A stretch of 64,000 nucleotides of DNA from an uncultured Enterobacterales bacterium (GCA_946478305.1 CAMLBO010000005.1:24001-88000), one strand, 5' to 3'. Numbered from the stretch's first letter, positions 45,583 to 56,339 are shown. A program made the numbers and translations. Notes: generated by a model not told the origin, from the letters alone.

Positions 45583-46385
45583 ATCAGTTTCTCTATCAGG
45601 GTTTTATCCAGCGTTGCCGGTTGCCGTTTCACCACTGCGGCTGGCAACTGTGTCACATTCCCGACCAGCATCACCGGTAAGCCTTTCGCTTCCCAACCAT
45701 GGAACAGCGCCTGCTGGCGCTCGTTCAGCGGTTTATCCGACCAGATCACATAGTGTTCCATCTTAAAGCGTGATAAATCCGGCTCAGCAATAGCGGCCGA
45801 AATCACCTCAACCCGCAAACCTTCGCCTGCCAGTGACATGGCTTCCAGCCAGATCTCCAGCGGATCGCGGATATGCATCGGCAGCATTAATACGCTGGCT
45901 AAACCTTTTTTGCGCGATGAGTTGAGGATAAACGCCGTGTATTCGATGATGGTGCTGTCGAGCAGGCCGAGTTGCTGCTTCATCAGCGGATGTTTGCTGG
46001 AGGCCAGAAAGCGGCGTAGGGGGCGCAGCACATCATTGACCAGATTGGCCGACGGGTATTCGCGGCCGCAGCGCCAGATAACCCGGCGTAATTTACTGGT
46101 GTCGGAATAGTCGAGAAGGGTAAGAATTTCGGCCTGAATTTCCTTCCAGCCGTTCGGACATTCACTCATTTCGCCATGGATCCTGCTGCGGATCTGCCCC
46201 AGCGGTACACCGCGGTTAACCCAGTCGAGGATCACATGAATCTGCGCCAGATCGTCGTCGCTGTAGAAGCGCTGACCCTGAGGCGTGCGATGAGGTTTAA
46301 GTAATCCATGGCGCTGCCAGGTGCGCAGGGTGATGGGGTGTACGCCGCAGAGCTGCGCAATGGTGTCGATATCGTATGTCGCCAT
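45567..46385 (-). CDS. MerR family regulator, MlrA-like
   Basis: A 272-residue protein with an N-terminal MerR winged helix ([42 protein letters not shown]; residues 4-47) and a long C-terminal region (about 75-272) resembling the cobalamin-binding-type domain of MlrA/CarH relatives, but without the DxHxxG motif for B12. MlrA of E. coli (243 residues) activates csgD and curli genes; equivalence is not shown. It occupies the position of dtpB in the E. coli block and overlaps rsmJ convergently by 16 bases. Confidence 0.82.
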   Translation of the reverse strand: MATYDIDTIAQLCGVHPITLRTWQRHGLLKPHRTPQGQRFYSDDDLAQIHVILDWVNRGVPLGQIRSRIHGEMSECPNGWKEIQAEILTLLDYSDTSKLRRVIWRCGREYPSANLVNDVLRPLRRFLASSKHPLMKQQLGLLDSTIIEYTAFILNSSRKKGLASVLMLPMHIRDPLEIWLEAMSLAGEGLRVEVISAAIAEPDLSRFKMEHYVIWSDKPLNERQQALFHGWEAKGLPVMLVGNVTQLPAAVVKRQPATLDKTLIEKLIYNGV

Positions 46386-46509
46386 GACGTCTGACAGTTC
46401 CTTTTTGCCTGAGAGATACCTTCCTTAGCTATAAAATAAATTCCCTTCCTTGTATAGGGGAATCATTAGTTTTATGAATGTTTAAAGCAAATTACATTGA
46501 TACAAAGCA

Positions 46510-46539
46510 AAAAAGGAGACGCCGGGGCATCTCCTTTTT
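46510..46539. terminator. Terminator after uspA
   Basis: AAAAAGGAGA (46510-46519) and TCTCCTTTTT (46530-46539) form a perfect 10-bp stem, 19 bases after the uspA stop. It works in either direction. Confidence 0.83.
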
Positions 46540-46557
46540 ACCGCTGTTTTTGAGAAA

Positions 46558-47007
46558 CTATTCGGCAGCGGCTTCGTCTTCTTCATCACGTAAAGGCACG
46601 ATCAGCATGTCGATATGAACGGTGTTGATCAGCTGGCGGGCTGAAGACATCAGCTTGCTCCAGAAATCCTGATGGTGGCCACAGAGCACTAAATCGACGC
46701 TGTATTTATTAATGGCATCAACCAATACCTGGGCTAAATCACCGCTGCCACTCAGGGTTTCTGATATCGGGTAACCGGCATTTTGTGAAAGTTCATTCAG
46801 CGCATGGTGGGTTTCTTCAGAAATACGCTTCTGCATGTCGCCCAGGTTGACATCAATCAGACCGGTATATAAATCGGAGTAATTTACGTCTACATGGATC
46901 AAAGACACTTTGGCGTTATACGGGCGCGCCATAGAAACCGCTTTCTCAACCAGCACTTTGCTCTCAGGGGACAGATCAACCGCAATAAGTATGTGTTTGT
47001 AAGACAT
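46558..47007 (-). CDS. uspA: Universal stress protein A
   Basis: A small cytoplasmic stress protein made in stationary phase and on many stresses; its exact biochemical role is unclear. The sequence [23 protein letters not shown] and the C-terminal [17 protein letters not shown] are essentially those of E. coli UspA. It has 149 residues against 144, with a slightly longer acidic tail. AAGGAG precedes the ATG. It is divergent from uspB as in E. coli. Confidence 0.96.
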   Translation of the reverse strand: MSYKHILIAVDLSPESKVLVEKAVSMARPYNAKVSLIHVDVNYSDLYTGLIDVNLGDMQKRISEETHHALNELSQNAGYPISETLSGSGDLAQVLVDAINKYSVDLVLCGHHQDFWSKLMSSARQLINTVHIDMLIVPLRDEEDEAAAE

Positions 47008-47374
47008 AAGAAAACTCCTTCCATAAGTCAGTTAATAGCAATATCAGCATCATGCAAGTTTCATGTTTTTAGTATAGCGCTAAAACGCCCTGATAAATCA
47101 AGCTTGTCTCCTCGTTTGCAAAAAGTGGCTCTGACGCAATTCCATAGACGTAAATAATATGAAGATGCACTCCCCTTTTTTATTTCGTTTCCTACACTGA
47201 ATATTAAGGGACCGGCGTTGTGCGCCAGGCGTCTCTGGTATTTTTTGTGACGACAGGGTGGGCGGGTGCAAGTTTACCCGGGGGGTGAGATGTCTTAGGC
47301 GGTAGGGCGAAGTCGCGGGCAGGCGTTATTTAAAGGCGGCACTGCGCGTGGCACATTCGTCTTGAGGGGGAATT
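47008..47374. promoter_or_regulatory. uspA-uspB divergent promoter region
   Basis: A 367-base intergenic region of the same kind as in E. coli, where uspA is driven by sigma-70 and uspB by sigma-S. I cannot place the promoters exactly. The half next to uspB is G+C-rich with runs of G; no gene is present. Confidence 0.5.
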
Positions 47375-47710
47375 ATGATCAGTCCCGTTGCGCTGTTTTG
47401 GGCTTTATGTTTTGTCTGCGTAGTGAATATGCTGCGTTACTACTCTTCCTTGCGGGCATTGCTGGTGGTGTTACGCGGATGTGATCCTTTGCTGTATCAG
47501 TATGTCGATGGTGGAGGGTTTTTCACGGCACACGGACAACCCAGCAAGCAGATCAGATTGGTACGTTACATCTATGCCCAACGTTATAACGATCACCATG
47601 ACCCCGAGTTTATACGCCGTTGCGAACGGGTACGCGGCCAGTTTGTCCTGACGACGGCACTGGTGGGTCTGATACTGATCAGCATGATGGCGATGTTGAT
47701 TTGGTATTGA
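47375..47710 (+). CDS. uspB: Universal stress protein B
   Basis: A 111-residue inner-membrane protein, the exact E. coli length, with a membrane segment at each end ([15 protein letters not shown] and [18 protein letters not shown]). In E. coli it depends on sigma-S and is needed for ethanol resistance in stationary phase. GAGGGGG precedes the ATG. A palindromic intergenic repeat begins at the base after its stop codon. Confidence 0.95.
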   Translation: MISPVALFWALCFVCVVNMLRYYSSLRALLVVLRGCDPLLYQYVDGGGFFTAHGQPSKQIRLVRYIYAQRYNDHHDPEFIRRCERVRGQFVLTTALVGLILISMMAMLIWY

Positions 47711-47837
<127 letters not shown>

Positions 47838-47869
47838 CTATGGATAACGTTTTTAATAACCAAAGCAAT

Positions 47870-47907
47870 AAAAAGGCGGCTTGTTCTTGCGAACAGCCGC
47901 CTTTTTT
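47870..47907. terminator. Terminator after pitA
   Basis: AAAAAGGCGGCT (47870-47881) and AGCCGCCTTTTTT (47895-47907) form a 12-bp stem with an inner TTC/GAA pair. It is 20 bases after the pitA stop and can also stop uspB transcripts. Confidence 0.88.
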
Positions 47908-47926
47908 ACATCAACAACTCACAGAC

Positions 47927-49441
47927 TCAGACAAATTTCAGTGCGATCCAGTACAGCACGCCGGAAAGAACAATCGACACCGGCAGGGTTAAAATCCATG
48001 CCATGGCGATGCTTTTCACCGTTTTGCTCTGCACACCGCCACCGTCTACCAGCATGGTGCCGGCAACCGCAGACGAGAGCACGTGGGTCGTGGAGACCGG
48101 CATCCCGGTATAACTGGCGACACCAATCGATACCGCCGCGGTTAGCTGCGCCGACAGGCCTTGTGCGTAAGTCATCCCTTTCTTACCAATCTTCTCACCG
48201 ATGGTGGTCGCAACGCGCTTCCAGCCAATCATAGTACCCAGCGCCAGCGCCAGAGCAACCGCGATAATGATCCACAGAGGAGCGTATTCTACGGTTTGCA
48301 GAATGTCGCTTTTCAGTTCACCAAGGAAGCGTTTGTCTGCCGGAGTCGTCTCTTCCAGCTTGGCGGCTTTATCTGCGGTATCCGCAACACACATCAACAG
48401 GCGACGCATATGGCTGCGTTGCTCAGGTGAAAGGTCGCTGTAGGATTGCAGATTAGCCAGTAACGCCTGGGTGCGGTCAATCGCGTCCAGCGCGTGAGAA
48501 CTATCGCAATGGAACACTTTTTCTTTCGGTGTATCCGCAGCTTCTGCTTTCGACTCTTCCGGCGTTTGCACCAGCGGCGTCAGTGCGACGACGTGTGGCA
48601 GCGCTTTCTCATGGTTCTGGTAAAACTGCTGCAGGTGCGTCACGGCGTCGCGGGTACGGGTGATATCGTAGCCGGTAGCATTCATGTTCAGTACAAAACC
48701 GGCAGGTGCCACACCAATCAACACCAGCATGATCAGGCCAATGCCTTTCTGACCGTCGTTGGCGCCGTGCGAGAAGCTGACCCCAATCGCGGACAGAATG
48801 AGACCGATACGGGTCCAGAATGGCGGCTTTTTCTTACCGTCTTTCTTTTCACGCTCAGCAGGCGTCAGGTGAATACGCGCGTGTTTTTTGGTCCCACTCC
48901 AGTAGCGGCGCAGCACGAAAATCATGGCACCGGCCATAATCATCCCGACCAGTGGGGAGATGATCAATGACGCAAAAATACCGATCATTTTCGGAATGTT
49001 TAGCGCATCAACAACCGAGCTGTGGGTGACTAACGCATTCGTCAGGCCAACGCCGATAATGGCCCCGATAAGGGTATGAGAGCTGGACGCGGGCAGGCCG
49101 AAGTACCAGGTTCCCAGGTTCCAGATGATCGCGGCCAGTAGCATGGAGAAGACCATCGCTAAGCCGTGCGCAGATCCGACATTGAGTAAAAGGTCAGTTG
49201 GCAGAAGGTGAACGATGGCATAGGCCACGCTCAAACCGCCGAGAATAACGCCAAGGAAGTTAAATACCCCAGCCATAACGACCGCTAATTGCGAGCGCAT
49301 TGCACGGGTATAGATGACAGTAGCTACTGCGTTAGCTGTGTCGTGAAAGCCATTGATGGCTTCGTAGAACAGCACAAACAGTAACGCGAGAATCAATAAC
49401 GAGCCGGTGTGGATATCTAACCCGGCAAATAAATGCAGCAT
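47927..49441 (-). CDS. pitA: Low-affinity inorganic phosphate transporter PitA
   Basis: An inner-membrane symporter that takes up metal-phosphate complexes. The 504-residue protein has the two PHO4 repeats: [18 protein letters not shown] (about 31-48) and the second [19 protein letters not shown] (about 222-240), separated by a hydrophilic loop (residues 265-385), and it ends with the [14 protein letters not shown] block. E. coli PitA has 499 residues. It lies between uspB and yhiN, both convergent or divergent as in E. coli. Confidence 0.95.
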   Translation of the reverse strand: MLHLFAGLDIHTGSLLILALLFVLFYEAINGFHDTANAVATVIYTRAMRSQLAVVMAGVFNFLGVILGGLSVAYAIVHLLPTDLLLNVGSAHGLAMVFSMLLAAIIWNLGTWYFGLPASSSHTLIGAIIGVGLTNALVTHSSVVDALNIPKMIGIFASLIISPLVGMIMAGAMIFVLRRYWSGTKKHARIHLTPAEREKKDGKKKPPFWTRIGLILSAIGVSFSHGANDGQKGIGLIMLVLIGVAPAGFVLNMNATGYDITRTRDAVTHLQQFYQNHEKALPHVVALTPLVQTPEESKAEAADTPKEKVFHCDSSHALDAIDRTQALLANLQSYSDLSPEQRSHMRRLLMCVADTADKAAKLEETTPADKRFLGELKSDILQTVEYAPLWIIIAVALALALGTMIGWKRVATTIGEKIGKKGMTYAQGLSAQLTAAVSIGVASYTGMPVSTTHVLSSAVAGTMLVDGGGVQSKTVKSIAMAWILTLPVSIVLSGVLYWIALKFV

Positions 49442-49758
49442 ATTTGTTACGCCAGTTAGTGGTCATGAACGCCGCGCATTATCTGCGAGAACAGGGGGAC
49501 GGTAAAAGGAAAATATGACTTTTTTTTGGTGACAAACCGCTCTCAGTTTATCTCGCTCATCATTAATCTTTTTTTAATCAATAGGTTGTTGGCTGATTTG
49601 CGATGAAACATTTGCTTACTTTGGCATTAGCTTGCATTTACTGACTGGCTTCATGTCTGCCAGCATCTTACAATCGCCGCCCGTAGCGGGTTTCGGTGAG
49701 ATTTTCGCCCCTGCTATTTATATAACGTAGCTGAAAATGAGAGAAAAGTGAGGCCGAT
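49442..49758. promoter_or_regulatory. pitA-yhiN divergent intergenic region
   Basis: 317 bases between the divergent starts of pitA and yhiN. It must hold both promoters, but I cannot place them with confidence; no gene, hairpin or repeat stands out. Confidence 0.4.
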
Positions 49759-50958
49759 GTGGAACAGATTGATGTAGTGGTTGTTGGTGCAGGTGCGGCC
49801 GGTCTGTTTTGCGCGGCGATGGCGGGCCAGGGCGGCCGTCGGGTGGTGCTGCTGGATAACGGCAAGAAGATTGGCCGAAAAATTCTGATGTCCGGCGGCG
49901 GACGCTGTAACTTCACTAATCTGTATGCCGAACCGGCTGCTTACCTTTCTCAAAACCCGCATTTCTGCAAATCCGCACTGGCGCGTTATACCCAGTGGGA
50001 TTTTATCGAGATGGTAAACCGCCATGGCATCGCCTGGCATGAGAAAACTCTCGGGCAGCTGTTTTGTGATGACTCCGCGCAGCAAATTGTGACGATGCTG
50101 GAAAGCGAATGTGCCAAAGGCAACGTCGATATACGCCTGCGCAGCGAAATATCCGAGGTGATGAAAACGGAAACTGGCTTTGAAATCAAGGTGAATGGCT
50201 CAACTGTAAGTACTCACTCACTTGTGGTGGCGAGCGGAGGATTATCGATGCCGGGCCTGGGTGCTTCACCGTGGGGATATCGCCTGGCAGAGCAGTTTGG
50301 CCTGAACGTTTTGCCGACCCGTGCCGGTCTGGTGCCCTTTACTCTGCATAAACCCCTGCTTGATCACATTCAGACGTTATCCGGTGTTTCCGTTCCCTCC
50401 GTGCTGACCGCCGAAGATGGCACGGTATTTCGCGAAAGTATCTTGTTTACGCATCGGGGCATGTCGGGTCCGGCGGTTTTACAGCTTTCCAGCTACTGGC
50501 ATCCCGGTGAGTTTGTGAGCGTTAACTTACTTCCTGAACTTGACCTGGCGGGGTTTTTGGACTCACAGCGCCAGCAGCATCCGAACCAAAGCCTCAAGAA
50601 TACGCTGGCGATGCAACTGCCGAAACGGCTGGTGGAGTGTTTGCAAACGCTCGGCCAACTGCCGGACGTCACGCTGAAGCAGCTCAACGCACCGCAGCAA
50701 GCGGAACTGGTAGAGCAACTGCAAAACTGGCAGGTACAACCGAACGGCACCGAAGGCTACCGCACCGCAGAAGTGACACTGGGTGGCGTCGATACCAAAG
50801 AGCTTTCTTCGAAAACGATGGCGGCGGCCAAAGTCCCCGGTCTGTATTTCATCGGCGAAGTGGTAGACGTCACCGGCTGGTTAGGAGGTTACAACTTCCA
50901 GTGGGCGTGGAGTTCGGCATGGGCATGCGCACAGGATTTAGTGAGTGCACAGAAATAG
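49759..50958 (+). CDS. yhiN: HI0933-like FAD-dependent oxidoreductase YhiN
   Basis: A 399-residue flavoprotein of the HI0933/BaiN family (PF03486). The FAD-binding motif VVVGAGAAGLFCAAMAGQGG begins at residue 6, with KIGRKILMSGGGRCNFTN next, LVVASGGLSMPGLGASPWGY in the middle and GEVVDVTGWLGGYNFQWAWSSAWA at the end, all family hallmarks. The reaction is not firmly known. The start is GTG. It closes the conserved block; downstream of it the region departs from E. coli and a fimbrial operon follows. Confidence 0.93.
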   Translation: MEQIDVVVVGAGAAGLFCAAMAGQGGRRVVLLDNGKKIGRKILMSGGGRCNFTNLYAEPAAYLSQNPHFCKSALARYTQWDFIEMVNRHGIAWHEKTLGQLFCDDSAQQIVTMLESECAKGNVDIRLRSEISEVMKTETGFEIKVNGSTVSTHSLVVASGGLSMPGLGASPWGYRLAEQFGLNVLPTRAGLVPFTLHKPLLDHIQTLSGVSVPSVLTAEDGTVFRESILFTHRGMSGPAVLQLSSYWHPGEFVSVNLLPELDLAGFLDSQRQQHPNQSLKNTLAMQLPKRLVECLQTLGQLPDVTLKQLNAPQQAELVEQLQNWQVQPNGTEGYRTAEVTLGGVDTKELSSKTMAAAKVPGLYFIGEVVDVTGWLGGYNFQWAWSSAWACAQDLVSAQK

Positions 50959-51086
50959 ACATTCTCATTGGCTTCCTTGTCTGGACATGAAGCATCGCTT
51001 TAGCTCCTGGCACACCAGCAACGCGGCGGTGCCAGGCGCTTAGAAAGTCCACCATGCCGCCTTATTGAAAACGACACGGCATTATA

Positions 51087-52157
51087 TTAATTGAAGGTGA
51101 CCAGCATTTCCGTGGATGCGGATACTGAGCCAGTAGGGAGAGTGTTTCCGCCAGAGCATAAACGCCAAATTATTTGATTACTGAACGTTTTTGTAAATTG
51201 CATAGGCATTTCTCCAATATTGATGGCTTCATTATTAAAATTAATGCCTGAGGCTCCATCGCATTTTCCACTGTCTGTGACTCCAGGGATCTCTCCCGTG
51301 ATGTAGCCTCCTCCCTGCGCTAATGCTAGCCGATTTTTAGCCCCCCCATATAAGCTGGTTAATGGTCGGAATTGAACCGCGACATTGGCTGAAATCAAGG
51401 GTGAGATTTGCGTGCATGAAACATTGAATGAATTAGTTTGTTTGCTGAGTTCAGTATTTGCCGTTAAGTTGCGGCCTACCGTGCCAAAGTTGATGACGGT
51501 AGGTGTATTGCCTGAACACTCCAATGTACTTATCCGTAAACTCATACTGGTGGGTAAAATTGATTGAAACCGGTCCCCGTTTTTCAGCACAGAGAAGCTC
51601 GAGGCATACATGGTGGGTAGGCCCACAGTCGATGATGTTTGAGTACCATCTGCCACTAAGGCCCATGTTCCTGAAATGTTGACGACGCGGTTACCCGTGG
51701 GGCTATAAAAATTATTCGCTGATGTCATGCTGGGCGGCAAACACCAGTCGTAGCCTGTTGGAGAGGTCAGCTCTCCACTGTCCCCACCCCGGGTTTCAGG
51801 TAAGCCTATGGTTCCTGTAAAACTTTTTACCGAGCCGTCATAGGCGGTGTAAGTCGCCTGGCCCGTCGCTCTGGGAATAAGCCCAACGCCAGGGGCTATT
51901 TTTAATGCTTTATAGCCGCCAATCGTGGTCAGATCGGATGATGACATGCATTGAGTGTTCTTGTCGGCAATATTCATCAAACCATATTGTAGGCCTAATG
52001 AAGAGTGGGTCATAGAACCACTTAGCGTGACATTAAATGGCAGACCTTCCCATAATACGCCTGTTCCTTTGCCAATGATAACCGCATCTGCCGCACAATA
52101 TAATGGCGTCATTAGCGCTAAGCTCAGCGTAAGAAAAGAAAATGATTTATTTTTCAT
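51087..52157 (-). CDS. Two-domain fimbrial tip adhesin, fimbrial operon 2
   Basis: A 356-residue exported protein, last gene of the second fimbrial operon. A signal peptide (FLTLSLALMTPLYCAADA) is followed by an N-terminal domain (about 25-200) with one cysteine pair (QCMSSSD, YDWCLPPS), which would be the receptor-binding lectin domain, and a C-terminal pilin domain starting near LRISTLECSGNTPTVINFGTVGR (ECSG cysteine, SFNVSCT partner) that ends in STEMLVTFN. This is the FimH-like layout. The receptor cannot be predicted. It lies 51 bases behind the usher. Confidence 0.82.
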   Translation of the reverse strand: MKNKSFSFLTLSLALMTPLYCAADAVIIGKGTGVLWEGLPFNVTLSGSMTHSSLGLQYGLMNIADKNTQCMSSSDLTTIGGYKALKIAPGVGLIPRATGQATYTAYDGSVKSFTGTIGLPETRGGDSGELTSPTGYDWCLPPSMTSANNFYSPTGNRVVNISGTWALVADGTQTSSTVGLPTMYASSFSVLKNGDRFQSILPTSMSLRISTLECSGNTPTVINFGTVGRNLTANTELSKQTNSFNVSCTQISPLISANVAVQFRPLTSLYGGAKNRLALAQGGGYITGEIPGVTDSGKCDGASGINFNNEAINIGEMPMQFTKTFSNQIIWRLCSGGNTLPTGSVSASTEMLVTFN

Positions 52158-52208
52158 AATACGTTATTCCAGTGTTATATATTTCAATGTCACGCAACCA
52201 GCGCGACA

Positions 52209-54797
52209 TTAATTCTTTTCACATTGCACACTTAGCGTTCTGACCGGGTTATTTTTTGAAGGCGCAGGGTGCCCTTTAAGATTATAACTCGCCAGACATT
52301 GTTGAGATTTACTCTGTCCCCATTTGGCCGTCAAATGTCCTGACTCGGATAAGCCACTCAAATATACCTGACCTGCATCCCCAACGATTCCGGTGTTATT
52401 ATCTCCCGCATCACCATCCACGCTGACTAAAGTACCAAATGGCAAATACGTCCCTTCCTTGCTCAGCGTAATAAGCGCCTGAGAACCAATGCGAGTGGCA
52501 AATTTTGCCATCACGACAGCCCCTTTCGTCGGATATACATCCAGACTGGACTTGGTAATATCGACATCATCAGGCAGTGTGGCAGGGTTAAGGCCGATCG
52601 TATTACGCTGATAATTGGATAAATACGGGACGACGGCGTAACCGCGTGAATTCGTCTCGACATTACCACTCATAACGCGGGTGCCTGCCGCCTCAGGTGC
52701 CTCGACAATAGCCACAGAACTTCCGAGAGTCTGACTGAATGTGACACCATGGGGATGGACTACCACTCCACCATTCGCACTCATGTTCAGTGATCGATAT
52801 TGATTACTATACCCATAGCCCACGTTGGCAGAACCCTGGCTACCCTGATATCCAAGATTGAGCGTGCTGCTATTATTATTATTTTTCGTGTTCGACCAAC
52901 CCTGCATGACGTTATAGGAGAGGCGATCGTCCAGGGCCGTACCGTTTATTCCAGCCTGCTGTTGTACCTGACCCTGATTATTATGCGTCATCTGGTAACT
53001 GGCATAACTTTGGTTTGCCAGCGAAGCGTGGCTGAACAGACTCAACGGAACTTGCATGTTAAAAGAGAGCTGACGGTTTTGAGGCCAATTACCGTCCCCT
53101 TTAATGCGGTCAATCGAATAGGCAAAGCTATAGTTCACGCCTTTGAACCTGCTGGTATAACCGGCAGAAAGCGTATTATTAACCTGGTCATTTTCCCAAT
53201 AGTCATTTCGTGAGCCAGAAAAATAGAGGGCGCCGTAGTCCCCCAACTGTTGACTTAAGCGCACCTGGAAATTTGAGCGCTGCCTGCCCATGGCCCAGGG
53301 CACCTGGTCATCATTAAGCTGATAACCGGCATTATTATAATCAGCAAAGCTATAATAATTTTTCGTTGAATAGCGATAGGCGGTTAAATCAACGGAAGTA
53401 CCTGTTTCCAATAAACTCTTGGAATAACGAACGCGGTACGAATTCCCACTCTTACTGGAATCCTGACTCTGAAATTGTGTTTTAGACGTCGTGACATCGG
53501 CAGATACTGCACCGAACGCACCCAGCGACAGGCCACTGCCGAAAACAAAAGAGGTATAATCTTTGGCCAACAGGCTGCCGCCATACAAGGTAATGTCCGA
53601 GGGAAGGCCATAGATTAATGTGGCAAGAACAAAATCTGTTTCTCTGGAACTGACCGTGATCCCGCCATTATAACGTCCTGTCGTGACCTCATATTTAAAG
53701 CCGCCCGGGCGTTGCATTAAAGGCAAAGAGGAGAATGCTACGGTTTGTGTCCGTACGCTTCCATCAGCCTCCGTAATTTTTACCGTCAGATCCCCGCCCT
53801 GGCCCGTCTGATAGAGATCGTCAATGCGAAAGGGACCCGGTGGCACAAACGTCTGATAGACAACATTGCCATTTTGAGTCACGGTGACTCGGGCATTACT
53901 CTGCGCAATACCGGTAATGAGCGGGGCGAAGCCTCTCAGGCTGGTAGGCAGCATATCCTCACTGGAGTTAATTTTGACTCCTTTAAACGGAATGCTATCG
54001 AAGACCTCGTTACCTGCATTGCTCTCGCCCACTAAAAACTCTGAGCGTAAAGCCTGCAAGTCGCGCTGCAAATAGATGTTATTAAAACGCGTTTTCTGTT
54101 CATTCGCAGAACCATAACCTTTCGTTTTATTGTCGTTATAGGTATAGGTCATATCGCTGCGCAGACGCCATGCATCCCAATTTAATCCGCCACTGAGGTT
54201 AGCGAATAAATTGGTCTGTTCACTGCCTGAAGAGACGTCCTGGCCTGATTGCCAATTCCTACCGCCATTTAACGTATAATTCATCAGAAAAGCGGGCACG
54301 CCTTCACTCCAAAGGCTGGGATCGACATAGCCTCTTGCCTTCGGCTGCATGGCTATTTGCGGTATACTGATATCAAGTCTCTGCTGCGGAAAATCAAATT
54401 TCACCGTTGAATCAGCAATAATATCCTGCACATCGCCGATAGGTTGGTCCTTCGGTAATTTCGTTATCTTGGGGATTGCATTAAGATTAACGCCCATTTT
54501 ATCCAAAAATGCAGGGGTTAACTCTGGGTATATTCTCCCTTTGTCCCCAGTTTTAAACTCAATACTATGCTGCCCATAATCATTTTGGTTGATATATACG
54601 TTAACCAAATATATACCCGGGGGAACTTGCCCTGGTTGCTCAAATGCGCTCAAATCTGCAACTTCGGAATTCCCGCCGTTAAGTGCTAACAAATTAGGAT
54701 CAAAGTAATCTCGCGCATCGGCTGAAAATATTCCAGAAGACATCACCAAGCCTATAAAGGTTGGTGATAAAGCAAAATGCAGATAGCTTTTATTCAT
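52209..54797 (-). CDS. Fimbrial usher, FimD type, fimbrial operon 2
   Basis: An 862-residue outer-membrane usher: signal peptide, an N-terminal chaperone-binding domain that begins DYFDPNLLALNG and QPGQVPPGIYLVNVYIN, the plug and barrel region with FVPPGPFRIDDLYQTGQGGDLTVKITEADGS, and C-terminal domains TNSRGYAVVPYLSNYQRNTIGLN and LPFGTLVSVDGD..GQVYLSGL, ending with the paired cysteines QCLASYN and VQCEKN. The length and motifs are of the gamma usher group. It follows chaperone 3 by 36 bases and precedes the adhesin gene. Confidence 0.93.
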   Translation of the reverse strand: MNKSYLHFALSPTFIGLVMSSGIFSADARDYFDPNLLALNGGNSEVADLSAFEQPGQVPPGIYLVNVYINQNDYGQHSIEFKTGDKGRIYPELTPAFLDKMGVNLNAIPKITKLPKDQPIGDVQDIIADSTVKFDFPQQRLDISIPQIAMQPKARGYVDPSLWSEGVPAFLMNYTLNGGRNWQSGQDVSSGSEQTNLFANLSGGLNWDAWRLRSDMTYTYNDNKTKGYGSANEQKTRFNNIYLQRDLQALRSEFLVGESNAGNEVFDSIPFKGVKINSSEDMLPTSLRGFAPLITGIAQSNARVTVTQNGNVVYQTFVPPGPFRIDDLYQTGQGGDLTVKITEADGSVRTQTVAFSSLPLMQRPGGFKYEVTTGRYNGGITVSSRETDFVLATLIYGLPSDITLYGGSLLAKDYTSFVFGSGLSLGAFGAVSADVTTSKTQFQSQDSSKSGNSYRVRYSKSLLETGTSVDLTAYRYSTKNYYSFADYNNAGYQLNDDQVPWAMGRQRSNFQVRLSQQLGDYGALYFSGSRNDYWENDQVNNTLSAGYTSRFKGVNYSFAYSIDRIKGDGNWPQNRQLSFNMQVPLSLFSHASLANQSYASYQMTHNNQGQVQQQAGINGTALDDRLSYNVMQGWSNTKNNNNSSTLNLGYQGSQGSANVGYGYSNQYRSLNMSANGGVVVHPHGVTFSQTLGSSVAIVEAPEAAGTRVMSGNVETNSRGYAVVPYLSNYQRNTIGLNPATLPDDVDITKSSLDVYPTKGAVVMAKFATRIGSQALITLSKEGTYLPFGTLVSVDGDAGDNNTGIVGDAGQVYLSGLSESGHLTAKWGQSKSQQCLASYNLKGHPAPSKNNPVRTLSVQCEKN

Positions 54798-54833
54798 TAT
54801 TACAATGTCCAGTATGACTTGTTATTAATATGA

Positions 54834-55604
54834 TTATTGGCTGTGCAGTACCGATTGAACCTTGGTCGGGGTATTCCACCCGTCTTCATCGATCAACTGC
54901 CAGGATATATCCTCCTTCTCTCGACCCGAGAGGGAATATCGCTGTTCTCCAAAAGGAGGAACCATCATACGCAGCGCCGCTTTATCTAAAGGCGTATTGC
55001 CAATTTTCAGCATGGAAAATGTTAACCAATAAGGCGTCGGATTTTTAGCAATCAGAGTATTATCATCAAACTCAAATTTAAGTTTATCGGCCATGTCAGC
55101 TACCGCTCTTTTTTTCAGTCCTTCCGGGCGATAAAAGAGTTTCATATTCGTCAGCACAGTCATCACGAGTTGATCATTCTTCAATGATTTATCCTGAGCA
55201 GGAATGGCTCTCATCGAAATATAAAAAACAGATTCGCGATCGGCCGGAAGAGGTTGGTCATTGCGGCGAATACGTAAATCCAATGTTTGTTGCGGCTCTA
55301 GTCGTGTAAGCGGAGGCGTAACAATAAATGGCATCAAAGGCTTGCCACTGTAATTCAGATCAACATCGCCGGTGTTCATATCCACAGGCTGAATAAATGA
55401 CTGAACCAGATAAGGGGCATCGGTTTTATTTTCCGCTTTCAGCGTAACGCCTTTCTTTTCATCCTGCGGATAAATAACACGCAGGACATAAAATGAAATA
55501 CCTTTACCCTGTGACTCAGCGTAGGCATTAGCCAGCCCAAATAGGCTCAGGCAAGATAAAAGGAATGTTATCGATAAAAATCGAAGTAAAGAAAATTTCA
55601 TCAT
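54834..55604 (-). CDS. Periplasmic fimbrial chaperone 3, operon 2
   Basis: A 256-residue PapD-type chaperone: signal peptide (LLRFLSITFLLSCLSLFGLANA), G-strand pattern VLRVIYPQDEKKGVTLKAEN, the subunit-binding block FIVTPPLTRLEPQQTLDLRIRR, DRESVFYISMRAIP and KLFYRPEGL of the F1-G1 region. The short F1-G1 loop puts it in the FGS class. I place the start at the ATG pair 55604/55601; the ribosome binding site is weak and translation is probably coupled to the preceding chaperone gene, whose stop is 14 bases upstream. Confidence 0.85.
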   Translation of the reverse strand: MMKFSLLRFLSITFLLSCLSLFGLANAYAESQGKGISFYVLRVIYPQDEKKGVTLKAENKTDAPYLVQSFIQPVDMNTGDVDLNYSGKPLMPFIVTPPLTRLEPQQTLDLRIRRNDQPLPADRESVFYISMRAIPAQDKSLKNDQLVMTVLTNMKLFYRPEGLKKRAVADMADKLKFEFDDNTLIAKNPTPYWLTFSMLKIGNTPLDKAALRMMVPPFGEQRYSLSGREKEDISWQLIDEDGWNTPTKVQSVLHSQ

Positions 55605-55618
55605 AGTTAACCAATAGA

Positions 55619-56329
55619 TTAATCGATTATTTTTTCGCAAACGTTTGAAAATCCACCATAGTCATCAATGATATTCCATTTAACTTTGTGGACCTGTTCC
55701 TTAAAATGATATTGCTGATGATTCAAGGGACTTATCATTGATGGAATATCATTAAGACTTACATCTCTGTTGTTTACGGAAAGACGTCCTAATGTCTGAT
55801 AGTAAGGAGTCGGGTTGCTTATCACATATCCTTCGCTATCCCCTGTTATTTTCAGGTTACACCCATCCTTATTGGGTGCAGGCGCTATATTGGCAGGACG
55901 ATAAAACAACTTCACAACAAACCGAAACCCCATCGATACCTTGGCATTTCCATCATCCTGGTTTTCATTTTTGTCATGGGATGGTATGGCCAAAACCGCC
56001 AAATAAAACACAGACTCTCTGTCTGAAGGCAGTATTCCGTCTTGTTTTACCAGCCGTAAAATTTGCTGACTATCTCCTTTGAGTAAAGAGAGCGGAGGCG
56101 TGGCGATAAAGGGAGCGGCTTGCCGCAACGCTTTATCGCTATAAACGCGGGTTTGAATGAGGTAACTTTTCGTACCACGATTATAAACCGTCAGTGCTTG
56201 CGCCTTTTCGCCCTCAGGAAAAATAACCCGGGTTTGCCCGAGACTAATACCGTCCTGTTGTGCGCTTACATTTTCACTAATACATAACAGAAGGGTGGCA
56301 ATTAATATTATGTGTATAATTTTGGCCAT
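55619..56329 (-). CDS. Periplasmic fimbrial chaperone 2, operon 2
   Basis: A 236-residue PapD-type chaperone with a signal peptide (IIHIILIATLLLCISENVSA), GQTRVIFPEGEKAQALTVYN, FIATPPLSLLKGDSQQILRL, DRESVFYLAVLAIP and VVKLFYRPANI. It belongs to the FGS class. Near its C-terminus a cysteine pair (GCNLKI and NVCEKI) may form an extra disulfide. The start at 56329 is 10 bases after the second pilin stop; the longer frame would lie within that pilin gene. It is one of three chaperones for one usher. Confidence 0.87.
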   Translation of the reverse strand: MAKIIHIILIATLLLCISENVSAQQDGISLGQTRVIFPEGEKAQALTVYNRGTKSYLIQTRVYSDKALRQAAPFIATPPLSLLKGDSQQILRLVKQDGILPSDRESVFYLAVLAIPSHDKNENQDDGNAKVSMGFRFVVKLFYRPANIAPAPNKDGCNLKITGDSEGYVISNPTPYYQTLGRLSVNNRDVSLNDIPSMISPLNHQQYHFKEQVHKVKWNIIDDYGGFSNVCEKIID

Positions 56330-56339
56330 ACTTCTCTGC

